Under the pieces are notes generated by a model. The model searched no databases. It saw only the letters and a list, made by a program, of their open reading frames with translations, and had not been told where the DNA came from. A stretch of DNA of 64,000 nucleotides. It comes from Pterobdella sp. o SKG-2022. Taxonomy: Eukaryota; Annelida; Clitellata; Hirudinida; Piscicolidae. How positions within the stretch are numbered: the stretch's first letter is position 1; each line of letters opens with the position of its first letter. The stretch spans positions 17,407,447 to 17,471,446 of the forward strand of contig OZ038322.1 in NCBI GenBank assembly GCA_964035795.1, written 5' to 3'. Position numbers and translations under genes: made by a program. Positions 50,074 to 60,918 of this stretch are shown in pieces.

Positions 50074-50169
50074 CAGGCGAAGTTCTTGCACGGCGTAAAG
50101 CTCATTTACGGAGCCTTTACGCACATCTCGACAAACTCACAAAAAAATCTTTGATTGGTTAATGAAAAT
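50074..50169 (-). repeat. Upstream element shared with SLC35B3 (copy 1)
   Basis: Read on the minus strand (the MRPS27 direction) this runs from ATTTTCATTAACCAATCAAA to CTTCGCCTG and matches 53830-53925 over its whole ~96 bp at about 80%. Both contain AACCAATCAAA (CCAAT-like), GTGCGT and a GTAAAG/CTTTAC hairpin. It ends 371 bp before the MRPS27 ATG. It could be a promoter module, a dispersed repeat, or one terminal inverted repeat of a 3.85-kb element. Confidence 0.6.
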
Positions 50170-50272
50170 AAAAATCTAAAAATTAAATTAATTTAGTATA
50201 ATTATTCATTTTTTAATAATTCATCAAAATTTCTGTTGTTAGTAAATAATTTTACTAAGAAAGCGCACAATA

Positions 50273-50325
50273 AAGAAGTTTGAAATTCTATAGTTCGCGC
50301 TTTAGTCACGCTCGTCAAACTTCTT
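50273..50325. repeat. Short foldback
   Basis: AAGAAGTTTGA and TCAAACTTCTT form an 11-bp perfect inverted repeat around a GC-containing loop (GTTCGCGCTTTAGTCACGC). Confidence 0.55.
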
Positions 50326-50615
50326 AATGGATGATATCATATATAATCGTACATTATAAAATATATTTTCACTTCTTAATGTATTTCTATTTTTCTATAT
50401 TATGGCTAATTACTTTCTGTCATAGGATTTGGTATCATAATGATTTTTTCAAAAGCCAAACCGTTTGAAAATATTACGTTGTTAACAAAAAGCTTCGTAT
50501 CTTAATAAACTTACTAGTGTTTTGAAATTATATTCGATTTTATATCAAATGTCATTCTTTATTTAATTTTTTTGTTTCAATTAATAATAAAAATATTTAA
50601 TAAATAACAAAAAGA

Positions 50616-51560
50616 TCATGGAGCTTTCAAAATTATCCATGGCATTTTATGACTAAACCAATCTGAAATCTTTCTCATTCCTCTATGCACCAACAATTTT
50701 CTGGTTCTCAACACCATTGTGTAATCAATCAAGTCTTTTTTATAACCCTTTTTTCCTTTACCAAGGATTGGACTTTTTGAAAGTTCTATCTCGAAGTCGT
50801 CCTTTCCATTCAGAGGGATCGAGTGGATCCGCACAAAACATCTCTAGCTTTTTTTTATCATTCAATATGAGCTCGTTCCAAGTCTTTTTGGGTCTACTAG
50901 GCTTCTTGCAAGTATCTAAATCCAACTTTCACATCTGAGAAATACAACCCACGCTACGCTCTACATATCCAAACCACCTCATTCTGCTTATACGAAGAAC
51001 TAACTCAACATCCCAAATGCCAAGTTTTGAAAAGAGTGAGTGAGAGCAAGCGATATCATTCGTTTTGATGTTGCACAGCCAGCGAATCATGGCAAGGTCG
51101 TTTCGTCTAAGGCGGTTCAATGTGGAAACTGTTACGGGCCATGTTTCAGCAGCATGTAGCATAGCTCTTTTGACACAGGTTGAATAGACACGGCCTTTGG
51201 TTGATAATGATGAATGACGATTAGCAAGGAGTGGAAGAAGTTGGCGAAATTTAACCCACGCACACTTACAACGTGCTATTGAAGCAAGCTCACATCCACC
51301 ACCTGCAGATAACATATCCCGAAGATAGCAGAACTCTGGGACAACTTCCAGTTTTTCATCACCAATCATCATTTCCTTTATTAATCTCCCATCAACAGGC
51401 CGTGCTGTACCAAGGCAACGAGCGCATCGGAAGTTAAGATCCGATTTTAGAAAGCCTTTTATGCTGCATTTCTTGTGTACTCATTGCCTGCAGCCTCCAC
51501 ACTGAATAGCATTTCTACCCACACCTGCTTGGCATACACCACATGCAAAATAAAATAATT
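50616..51560 (-). mobile_element. LINE C-terminal region with zinc-cluster connector
   Basis: The minus strand reads CGVCQAGVGRNAIQCGGCRQ, a stop in place of the expected Trp, VHKKCSIKGFLKSDLNFRCA, then MMIGDEKLEVVPEFCYLRDM, a long tail with RGRVYSTCVKRAMLHAAETW-like sequence, MRWFGYVERS, and after a frameshift ADPLDPSEWKGRLRDR. This is the connector and 3' part of a common animal LINE ORF2 with a PHD-like Cys/His cluster between RT and tail. It is inactive (stop, frameshifts, 5' truncation). Confidence 0.8.
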
Positions 51561-51689
51561 CAGTGTTTGAAAATGCGAAAATGGCAGCTTCATCCAGTCA
51601 ACATTTAAAATTTTTTTTATATGCTAAATAGCCAAAAAACCAAGAACATGAAGTTTGGAAGAAAACCTGGCATGATTAGAGCTGCACCT

Positions 51690-53100
51690 GAGCAAGTTGA
51701 AAAATTACCTGTTGAACTGTCTTTCAGAAAGTGGTTAAACTGATAAAGACACGAGAGTATGGGTTGGGATAGCTAAAAATGTAGTTACCCACCTAAAACT
51801 AATCCTGACAGGTGCAATCAGACAAGCGACCAAGAAAAGGCTAGTCAAGATCCTGATGGAAAGTGTGGGGCTGTATGAAGCAAAAAAGTCGACTATTCGC
51901 AAGGCAGATAATATCACTATTTTTAAAAAACTTTTGAAACCATTTATTTAAGACTGCATTCAAATTTTGACTATAATTGAATCTTCAATTTTGCCACTTC
52001 AATACTTATCATATATCATTATATTATTTTCTTATAGTCAGCATCTTTCCCTTTTCCAAAAGGTCACAGACTTCTTTTCATGACCTAACTCTCTCTCTCC
52101 ATTTCACCCTGTCATAGGCATCTTCAAGATCTAAACCAAGTCCACGACAAAAGTTTTCCATCATATTTTTCCAAGCTAACCTTGGCTTTCCCTTTCCTCT
52201 ATTGCCTTTCACCTCAAACCTCCACGCTTATTTAACACAATCCTCATCCCCTTCCCTTACAATATGCCCCAACCATCTCAAACTTTTTTGTCTCACCATT
52301 TCAACAATCTTATTATCCAACCCCAATCTAACCATCAACTCCCTTGTATTCACACCATCAGCTAGCTGCACACCACACATCATTCGAAGCATCCGTTTTT
52401 TTGCTCTTCTCAACATACTCTCTTCAACAAATCTTACAACTCAAGTTTCTGAGCCATATGTCATGACAGGCCTCAAACATGTTCTATAAATTTTTTCTTT
52501 AATATTCCATGTGTGTCTTTTATCACATAACATAGAAGACATACTGTTAAATGCCTTCCACTCCAGCCCTATCCTGCGTGTAACAGCTAGCTCAATACTC
52601 ACATAACAAATATATAAAATCTTGTTTTATACCATTATAATCTTATTTTATAGTTTAATTCCAACATCTATGATCATTCTAGTCATTACCATTATTTTTA
52701 ATCTCATAATGTTTTGAACGGGGGTGCCTTAGTTTCTTGCTTTGGCGCCTTACAAATTCATTTCAAACAGAACAAGATTGGAAGCTATAGAAATGTGGGT
52801 ATGAAGAAAGTAAACAATGAGTGACAAAATGACCAATGAAGAAGTCCTAAGCCGGATTAATGAAAGCAGAGGATTGATGGTACAAAATAATAAAAGCCAG
52901 ATGGATAGGCAATATCTTGCATTATGAAAACTAGCTGAGAGTCATCTCAAAAGAATGGGTGGAATGAAAACGATCAAAAGTAAGAATAAGGAGAGAAATG
53001 CTGGATGACATGATGAAAAAGAAAGGCTGAAAATAAAAGAAGATGGAAACGCCTGGCTTGAGGAACCTGCCAATGAAAAAATAACTATGGTGATGTTACT
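51690..53100 (+). mobile_element. LINE fragment split by another LINE
   Basis: The first part (51750-51925) reads LTGAIRQATKKRLVKILMES then VGLYEAKKSTIRKADN. The second part (52783-53100) resumes with LEAIEMWV ... TNEEVLSRINESRG. In intact LINEs these two blocks are contiguous (..YG.E.WTLRKAD..RLEAFEMW). The 51960-52770 interval between them is a different, minus-strand element. Multiple stops. Confidence 0.6.
51960..52770 (-). mobile_element. LINE C-terminal fragment inserted in a + strand LINE
   Basis: The minus strand encodes KIYRTCLRPVMTYGSETWVV, MLRRAKKRMLRMMCGVQLAD, KSLRWLGHIVREGDEDCVK, then after one stop GNRGKGKPRLAWKNMMENFC and DRVKWRERV, the tail of an RTE/CR1-like ORF2. Well preserved, with a single in-frame stop in the recognised part. 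Confidence 0.75.
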
Positions 53101-53216
53101 AATTAAATTATTTAAATGAATTTCATTATCATCTATCTCTTGTAAGGACTTTCATTGATTTCAATATTGTTTCTTGAGTAATTTTTCCATATTTTAATTC
53201 TTCGAGCCAAACGTAA

Positions 53217-53344
53217 ATATTCAATTGAAAACACTTGGGAGTTTATTTTATTCCACGAAGCTTTTCGTAAGATGGTTGTAAGTTCATCTTACGAAAAGTT
53301 TCGGGGAATAAAATAAACTCCAAAAAGTGTTTTCAATTGAATAT
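53217..53344. repeat. Foldback element
   Basis: Arms of about 56 bp (53217-53272 and 53286-53344) in inverted orientation, ATATTCAATTGAAAACACTT outermost and CGAAGCTTTTCGTAAGAT innermost, with a few mismatches and small indels, around a 13-nt centre. Confidence 0.85.
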
Positions 53345-53605
53345 TTTTTCCATAGTTTTTGATTTTTATATTTAATTCTTTATTTTTATCACTATATTTT
53401 GTTATTATAATTTTCCATATTATAGTTAATTTTTAAAAAATTACAGCTCATTTTCAATAAATATTTATTTAAACTTTTGAGTTAAATTCTCCAAAAATGC
53501 CTGCGATGTTGGAAATTTCATTTTTATAATGTAATATTTACAACGAATCTTAAAGATATTAAACCTCGTAAGTTTCAAATAATTAATAATCTTCTTAAGC
53601 CAAAG

Positions 53606-53655
53606 TAAATACTGCGAACTATTTGAACACTAAAGGTAATTTTATTAAGGACAAA
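53606..53655. repeat. Solo arm of the 48430 foldback type
   Basis: CTATTTGAACACTAAAGGTA followed by ATTTTATTAAGGACAAA matches the outer 40 bp of the 48430-48607 arm; the partner arm is absent. Confidence 0.6.
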
Positions 53656-53829
53656 AATTCATTTAAATAATTTCTCCACAAGACTTTTTGGTATAATTAA
53701 TCTTCACGTGTGTTCTTCATTTAGTAGACGCAAATAAAAAAAAACTATTTATTAACAAAAAGAATTAAATAATGCATTAATATACTCGAATAATTAAAAA
53801 TAATTCACTTTTTTAAAACGTCGATTTCA

Positions 53830-53925
53830 ATTTTCATCAACCAATCAAATCTTTTTTTGTGATTTTGTCGACATGTGCGTGAAGGTTTCGTTAATGGGCT
53901 TTACGACGTACGTTAGCTTCGCCTG
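53830..53925 (+). repeat. Upstream element shared with MRPS27 (copy 2)
   Basis: ATTTTCATCAACCAATCAAA ... CTTCGCCTG, ending 63 bp before the SLC35B3 ATG. Same orientation relative to this gene as the copy at 50074-50169 is to MRPS27. Homology stops sharply at CTTCGCCTG. Confidence 0.6.
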
Positions 53926-53988
53926 CTTTTAACACCTTTAACTTAATTGGGAATAAATAACAACACTTCTTTAAATATTTAGCACAAA

Positions 53989-56900
53989 ATGACTGTAAAT
54001 ATTGAAATACCAATAGATGAAAGCTCTTCTAAATATCAGAAAAATGAAAATCTCATCGACTTGAGAATAATCAAAGACTATCGCCAAAAAATAGAAAATT
54101 TATTGAAGCCATCTTCAAAATTACATTTCTTAGCTTGTAGCACCGGCGTTTTTTTTTTCTATTTGATATATGGATTTTCTCAAGTTTGTACTTTTTTTAA
54201 CATTCATAAACTATCATATATAAATTCATTTATATATAAATTATACATTTATATATAAATATCAGTATTTACATTTATATATAAATCATTACATACATTT
54301 ATATATAAATTATAAAAAATATATTTATTTTATTTTAAACAAAAATAGTCAAATTATCAAAAGATTTTACTCGCATTTGAGTAGTTTAAAAATTCTCATT
54401 ATATAGTTCTCATATGATATACAAAAAATGATCCTTTTTTTGAAAGGAACTATTGTTTTCTGTTGAGGGAATCCAGCCATACGGATGGCATATTACAATG
54501 CTTCAGTTTATTTTATACTCATTACTTGGTCTCATAGAGTTCAAAGCTATTTACAAGCTTCAAAGAGTGTTAGTTTGAAATTTAATAGTTTACTTAAATA
54601 TTCCAAATTTATTAATTTCAAAGCAATATCATCATTTTGCTTTCATTCAGTATGTCATTGAAGGTTTATATGTTGTTGGCTTTCTTGACTGTTGGCACAA
54701 TGGGTTTTTCAAATGCTTCCCTGGGTTACCTCAACTATCCTACTCAAGTTTTTATCATTTTTGTTCTTTCATGTCAATAATTGAAGAATTTTCAGGATAA
54801 AAAATGAATTTTCACACAAATACTTTTTTAGTGTTATTTTAACATATGAATTTATCAAAAGAATGTTAATATAGCAAAGGCAGTGTTAAGCCAACCTTGG
54901 TAAAGGAAAACGGACTATAAAAAGAATTTGATTGGTTAATTCATATTCTATCATCATTTACTGTGTCCCAGGTCATTTTCAAGTGCTGCAAACTCATCCC
55001 TGTACTTATGGGAGGGATCATTTTGCAAGGTGTTTAACTTCAATATAAAAAAGAACTGATTTTTTTCAAACATCATAATTCTGATGTTTTTATTGTTGTC
55101 TCATAAAGGTTTTTTTAAAATAAAATTAGACTGTCTTTGAGCAAAACTTTTTATCAGTATACATAAAAGTTTTAAATTTCTGTAACTTAAACAACTCAAT
55201 ATGAGTTTCCAAAATAGTTTTCATTTTAACAAATGTTTGTTTCTACATAACTTTGTTATTTAGGTTATTCTATTCTATCCAGGTAAAGTCTTTTCAATAT
55301 ATGATTGGGTTTCCTGTTTTTGTATGTCAATTGGCTTGATATTTTTCACCCTCGCCGACAGCATTGTACAACCTTCCTTCAACCTTTATGGTGAGTTCAT
55401 TATATGATAATCCTTTTTTTAGTTTTCTATGTTATTATATAGATAAAAGGTACTATAGGTTTATCTCATTTATGTTATTTTCATATTTAACGTATTCAAT
55501 TTTTCTAATTGTTTTCATCTTATAAAAAAAAGAAATTTTCATTATTAAAATGGTGCTGTCGACTAAATTCGTATTTATAATTAGCTTAACCTAATTGGTA
55601 TTAGAAATGAAGTATTGATTTATTGGTTGATAAAGCTTTTCTCAATTATAACTAGCATTGTCAAGTATTTGATTATGAAGGTTAACGATAAAACTCTGCG
55701 TAAGTACAATAATGAAAAGCTTTTACGATCAATTAAACATTTTGTTGTTTCTAGTACATTCATTAATGCCTAAACGCAAATCGAACTTCGTTCAAACATT
55801 AAGGTCTTTTGCTTATAAATGTCGCTTTGTGTTTTGATGCTGCAATAGGAAATTTACAAGAAAAATTTATGAAGAAAAGTAACGCTCATAACTCTGAAGT
55901 GGTGGGTGACCTTGTTTTTATATTTGAAATTATTCTTCGTTTATCAAAAACTGCGACCAATAAGTAATAGAGTAGTAACATCCTTCAAGTCTTTTAAAGC
56001 CTTTGCTTTATTAGCGGAAATGAGGTTTCAAACGCAAATATTTTGTTTTACCAATAGAAATGGCAAAGGCTTATTACGTGAAATTACTTTAAAATCGTAA
56101 AAGATCACTTCAACAAAAATGAACTCAGAATGATGAGATGCCACATGGCTTCAACTGACAAGTAGGAGGATACAAGTATGCCAAATACCAAAAAAAGTTT
56201 ACCACAAGAAGACGGCGTTTCACCATTATTGTTTGTTGTTCATCTGTGTGAAGCAATCAACCGTTTAGAGAAAAGAGCATAAAGATATTCGATTTAAAAT
56301 GTAGATGATCAAAAATTGGCGTCTAAATGGAATGAATGAAGCATCAGGAAAAATTCAAAATGGAAAAGACAAAAAAAAATATTTTATTTGGACCACATCT
56401 TTCGGAGTTCAAACTTTCCAACGGTGATAGAGCTTGTAAGAAAAGATACATTCAAGTAGGAGGCTTAGTGAGTCTAAATAGGGCATTCACCTAGACTTAA
56501 TTGATGCAGTGGTAATTTATTCATTCAATTAATGGCACTAGCAACATTTAAAGATATTTAATTTTTCAAAGGTATTATTTTCATACTCCATTGGATTTCT
56601 CTATATTTTACTCGGGCAAATTGGCAGCATGCAGATTTTTGAAGCAACTGTCTTCTGTTGGAAGGTTAGAATGTTTAAGTTAAAACTTGAATACATCTTT
56701 TCATAATTTTATCAAACTTGATGTAGTCATCTTTGTATCCTTATCTTCAAACCCACGCCAGCTCAATAAGAGTGGTCAAACAATATTTTTTATACTCGTT
56801 TGCGTATTCCATAAAAAAATTTTCGATTAGAAAGCAGTGAAGATTTTGAAAGAAATCAGAGTAAAAATTTTTTCGCAAGCGAAACTTACATTATCATATG

Positions 56901-57464
56901 TATCATTTGATAATGTAACAGTGCTCTGCACTCTATACAAGAATTACTTTATTCATTCGATAAAGTTTTCAACAAATAATAATGTACTTTCCAGCATCCC
57001 ATAGTGTACTTATATACCCTGTTTTTTTCTCTATCTGGGTATTTAGGAGTGAACATTGTACTCACCTTGGTTAAAACCTACGGCGCTCTCATCGCTGTAA
57101 CCGGTAAGTTTTCATTTATAGTCTTTTAGCTTCGTTTAATTTATTAACCTACTGCTATACTTTAAAAATTTTAGTATTATATTTGAAATACCACAGTTAC
57201 CACACTCAGAAAAGCCTTGACTATAATTTTCTCATTTATCTTCTTTGCTAAACCTTTTACCTTACAGTAAGATATTATTTGTATATTCATGCTTCAAGTA
57301 TATTTTTTTCGCATTATAAACTAACCAATATGTATTTCAGGTATATATGGTCTGGTTTGGTAGTTTTATTAGGAATATACTTGAATTTATACGGAAAAAA
57401 GAAATCTCAAAAGTCTAGCCTCGTAAAAAGTTCAACCACTGTCAAACAAGGATCGGTTGTTTAA
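53989..57464 (+). CDS. SLC35B3: PAPS transporter 2 (SLC35B3)
   Basis: Ten exons: 53989-54183, 54447-54568, 54651-54747, 54972-55029, 55283-55390, 55804-55901, 56572-56664, 56995-57103, 57197-57266, 57341-57464. All phases agree and give 357 aa. Diagnostic blocks: FFFYLIYGFSQELLFSVEGI, LAFLTVGTMGFSNASLGYLN then YPTQVIFKCCKLIPV, GLIFFTLADS, GNLQEKFMKKSNAHNSEVVL, FSYSIGFLYILLG, TLVKTYGALIAVTVTTLRKA, and SFIFFAKPFTLQYIWSGLVV. It is a ten-helix Golgi nucleotide-sugar-type transporter that imports the sulfate donor PAPS in exchange for PAP for glycan and protein sulfation. The C-terminal KKK-rich tail is cytosolic. A LINE remnant sits in intron 6 and a foldback in intron 5; no coding lesion seen. 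Confidence 0.93.
54225..54312. repeat. Palindromic TTTATATATAAA repeats in SLC35B3 intron 1
   Basis: CATTTATATATAAAT occurs about five times at irregular 15-30 bp spacing; each unit is itself a palindrome. Confidence 0.75.
55630..55745. repeat. Diverged foldback element in SLC35B3 intron 5
   Basis: GATAAAGCTTTTCTCAATTA and AATGAAAAGCTTTTACGATC in inverted orientation with ATTGTCAAGTATTTGA in the centre; same family, poorly conserved. Confidence 0.45.
56150..56420 (+). mobile_element. RT palm fragment in SLC35B3 intron 6
   Basis: The + strand frame reads GVPNTKKSLPQEDGVSPLLF then VVHLCEAINRLEKRA and VDDQKLASKW, matching the RT signature (Q.DGVSPLLF...L ... YVDDLKL) of R4/Dong-like or related LINEs, which use VDD/MDD rather than ADD. 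Frame is broken once. Confidence 0.6.
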
Positions 57465-57763
57465 CTCTTAGACTTGTGCGAATTTATATTCTTGTTTTCA
57501 ATATTTTATTCATATTTAATGCTTATGCATTACCATTTTTTTCAGTTGTAATCTCATTTTTAACTCAAAAAATTAAAACAATTGATTTGAAATCCATTTC
57601 AGTAGTATGACTTGAAAACTTATAGATCTTGTCCGATAATATTATTATTGGTATAAAATATGGCTACTTTTTTTTCAAGGAATAAAATTTTTAATAAACA
57701 AGAATGGAATTTCTTTTCAAAATAAAAATTATAAAGTTAAACATGATTATCAACTTAAATTAG
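57465..57763. other. Convergent 3' gap SLC35B3 / ECHS1
   Basis: About 300 bp between two converging stop codons; AT-rich, no other feature seen. AATAAA-type signals occur on both strands. Confidence 0.5.
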
Positions 57764-58663
57764 TTATTCATCAACAAAATTGGCTGGCCGTTTTTCAACA
57801 AAAGCTTTCATTCCTTCTTTTTGATCTTTCGTAGCAAATGTCTGATGGAAAAGGCGTTTTTCAAATTGCAACCCATCAGTGAGAGTCAGGTTGAGAGAAG
57901 CATTAACTGCCTCTTTTGCAACTTCTAAAGTGTAAAGAGAGTTTTTGCTCACTCTTTCAGCAAACTTCAATGTTTCTTCTAATAATTTATCAGTTGGAAA
58001 CACTTTACAAACTAATCCTGCTTTTTCAGCAACATCTGCAGGTATCTTGTCTCCTGATAAAACCAGTTCCATTGCTTTATATTTTCCCACACTTTTTGTT
58101 AATCTTTGAGTACCACCAGCTCCTGGAATAGTTCCCAACAAAATTTCTGGCTGACCAAATTGAGCATTTGATCCAGCATATATAACATCACACATCATTG
58201 CTAACTCACAACCTCCACCTAGAGCAAAACCATTAACAGCTGCAATTATAGGCTTCTTGAAAAAAGAAACTCTTGACCAATGAGATAAAAAATTGCTTTT
58301 ATATACTTCTGCATACTCCATATTTTTCATTTCTTTAATATCAGCTCCTGCTGCAAATGCCTTTTCACTTCCAGTGAGTACAACACATCTGATAGACTTA
58401 TCAGTCTCAAATTTATCTAAAACCGAGTTTAACTCATTCATCAATTCATCGCACAAAGCATTAAGAGCTTTTGGTCTATTCAATTGAATGAAACCGATTG
58501 TTGATTTTTCTCCTTTGACTTCCACGTTTAAGTGCTTGTAGTCGGTACTTTTGCTATAAAAGACATTTGACGTTACAAAAAAATTTTGTCTTTTCAAATT
58601 TAAATTAACTTTAAAAGCATTGCAACTACGAAAAATACTTCTGGTCAATGTTTTCGAAAACAT
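57764..58663 (-). CDS. ECHS1: Short-chain enoyl-CoA hydratase, mitochondrial
   Basis: One uninterrupted 299-codon frame. The N-terminal ~40 residues are basic, Ser/Phe-rich and lack acids, as expected for a mitochondrial targeting peptide. Crotonase fold motifs: LNRPKALNAL (60-70), AAGADIKEM oxyanion-hole loop (104-112), NGFALGGGCELAMMCD with the catalytic Glu at about 153, and FGQPEILLGTIPGAGGTQRL with the second catalytic Glu at about 173. It ends KRPANFVDE. The enzyme hydrates trans-2-enoyl-CoA to L-3-hydroxyacyl-CoA in mitochondrial beta-oxidation and valine degradation. All key residues are present. It is intronless among intron-rich neighbours, so it may be a retained retrocopy or have lost its introns. 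Confidence 0.96.
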   Translation of the reverse strand: MFSKTLTRSIFRSCNAFKVNLNLKRQNFFVTSNVFYSKSTDYKHLNVEVKGEKSTIGFIQLNRPKALNALCDELMNELNSVLDKFETDKSIRCVVLTGSEKAFAAGADIKEMKNMEYAEVYKSNFLSHWSRVSFFKKPIIAAVNGFALGGGCELAMMCDVIYAGSNAQFGQPEILLGTIPGAGGTQRLTKSVGKYKAMELVLSGDKIPADVAEKAGLVCKVFPTDKLLEETLKFAERVSKNSLYTLEVAKEAVNASLNLTLTDGLQFEKRLFHQTFATKDQKEGMKAFVEKRPANFVDE

Positions 58664-59036
58664 TTTGTGATTCTAGAATGATAGAAGGCGATGAAACTAT
58701 TGACGGTCAAACTAAAGAAAAGACAATTATATTAAAAATCAATACTTTTGTATTTAACTAATTTCATGACTATTGAAAAAATATTCTAAATTTTCACACA
58801 CAGTAAATTTTTATAAAGTCAAATGTTATTTCGAAATTTTAATTTAATATTTACTTCAAGTTTAAATTGTATGGTTTCTTTCATTTTAATTCCGTTAAAA
58901 AATTTTTATTAAAAATTAAATATTATTTAGAGAATTTTCATAATGTTTAATAAAAACTTTTGTAGTATTCAAAAAGTCTATTGGAAAAACTTTGTCTTCT
59001 CAAGCAGTCTTCATTGTATGAAGGTAAACCCTTAAA

Positions 59037-60267
59037 ATGTTCTTACCTTGGAATTTTCAAATAAAACTGTGTTTTTGCGGCTTTAAAGTGGGCGCTGATA
59101 GGTGTTCCACTTGTGAATGCAGGGATCCTTGTGAGGTAGGATATATACATAATAAATATATATCAGAATTATGTAATGAAATAATCACTTATAACTTGCG
59201 TGGAAATTTCGATTGAATTATTTGAGATTAATTTTTTTTATGCCTTCAATCGTATCGCTCATTATACTAACAATACAAAATTCAAATATGTTATTGAAGA
59301 AAAAAAATTGCGAATACGAAACAAAATGCGTTTTAGAAAAAACCTCATTAGATTTATGTGGAATGGCTCGATGTGTTCCAACTAAAGAAGAGGGCCCAGA
59401 AAATTTTAAAATGTTCTGTAAAAGTGGTTTCAAAGTGGATATAAATGTAGGTGAGATCTGTGAGTGCGTAGACCCATGCGAGGTTGGTCCATTTATGAGA
59501 TTCTCCTATCTATTAGTTCTTGAAAACTTAGTTAAATTATTCCAAAGATTCAACTAATCATGTTCGAAATACACATATAATGAACTATAAAACTCATATG
59601 TACCATTGTCTAAACTACTCACTCTAGAGAAATCCATGTCCCATCGGAATGTATTGCCAGAGAAAACAAGTAATGTGCGTAAGGGCTCCGTGCTATGATG
59701 TGGCTGAGTGTAGTAAGAAGCATTATAACAATGGGGCAGTAATTTTGTCATTGAGTTGTTATAAGAAAAATTTATAAGCAATAAATTTAAATTAAAAACA
59801 ATAAGGTCAATTTATTGTTGATCATTTTAAAGTTTAAATTGGAATATATATTTTTAATTTGAAACTAAGCTTACAGTGAAAGAAAAACATTGAAATTATA
59901 AAAAATTTAAACCAATGAGTTTCGAGCAATTTGACATTTTTATATTTTATGATAATTCTAGACTTCCCTTAACTGAAGTGTAAAGAATGTGAACACGGCA
60001 ACAAGATTGATCAAAATGGTTGTCGTACTTGTGAGTGTTTGGAGCGTTGTGATGTGAGTAAGGACGACACCATAAAATAATATCAATATTAGTAATGAAG
60101 AAGTAATTTTCCTTTTGAACTTCAATTATTAGAGAGTTCCAGCCCTTCATAATCAAAACTTCAGCATCATTGTAGTTTTTCAATCAAAAATAATGATTAA
60201 ATACTTTAATTAAGTTTTAGGTGAAAAAACCTTTTTGTTATAATGGCAAGTGTTGCAGAAAGCCGAG
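59037..60267 (+). CDS. Antistasin-like Cys-rich protein (partial gene model)
   Basis: Four phase-consistent exons: 59037-59135, 59300-59482, 59979-60053, 60221-60267. They encode repeated modules of the type C-x-GFK-(V/D)-x-x-x-C-x-x-C-x-C-x-DPC: CGFKVGADRCSTCECRDPC, FCKSGFKVDINVGEICECVD, and CEHGNKIDQNGCRTCECLER, with a further CVLEK...LCGMARC segment in exon 2. This matches antistasin-type serine-protease-inhibitor domains found in leeches, cnidarians and other invertebrates. Exon 1 has an ATG but no signal peptide, and the last exon leaves in phase 2 (FCYNGKCCRKPR) with no following exon found, so both ends are incomplete. Extracellular location is inference. Confidence 0.6.
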
Positions 60268-60918
60268 GTATTGAATACATTCGCAAACACTTTTATTGGT
60301 TAAAACAGACTAGGATGTTTCCTCTTCTCTCTGGTACACTGAAATTTTTATCTTTTATTATCAATGCTTTATGAAGTTCAAATAAAAATTCCGTTTTTTT
60401 TCACACTCTCTCATTCATTCAAAAATGAGAAAGAATCGAAGAAAAATGGATGATAAGAATGTTCATTCTTTGTAATTATAGTCAGATAAATACTGGATAT
60501 AAATCATAACTTTAAGCATTTTGTGAACAATTAGCTTCAAAATTTTGAATCATGAAATCACGAAAAAATTTTAATTTTTTTTGACATTTATTAAACATTA
60601 TTTAAACATTTTATTTAGCCGTTTCTCCAACAATAAGCTAAATCTGTGTTTGTAATTTTACTTTATCGATTTTTTAAATATTTCTTTGATTTATCATCAT
60701 AGTTATAGGAGTGAACTTGCTTCAGATTCCGAAGTTCAATATTAACTTCTAGCGACGATAAATTAACTTGTTTGGCATGAAACACCTTCTGTCACTTCCT
60801 GATGCTAATGTAAAATAGGGAATAATTTACAGTTTAGAGTTTGAATGAGTTGAAAAAAATCAAGTGGTTTTGTTCACTAAATTTTATAAGTTTTCCAAAC
60901 TAGCTTAGAGTTACTAAC

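Larger units (their letters stand above)
49704..50615. other. Region upstream of MRPS27
   Basis: No gene. It contains the upstream element at 50074-50169, a short foldback at 50273-50325 and a partial foldback-family arm near 50478-50535 (GTTAACAAAAAGCTTCGTAT). Confidence 0.5.
53101..53988. other. Region upstream of SLC35B3
   Basis: Contains a foldback element (53217-53344), a solo arm (53606-53655) and the shared upstream element (53830-53925); no gene. Confidence 0.5.

Noticed and set aside
57916..58487. Open frames on + inside ECHS1
   Set aside because: Shadows of the crotonase frame, whose catalytic motifs are unambiguous.
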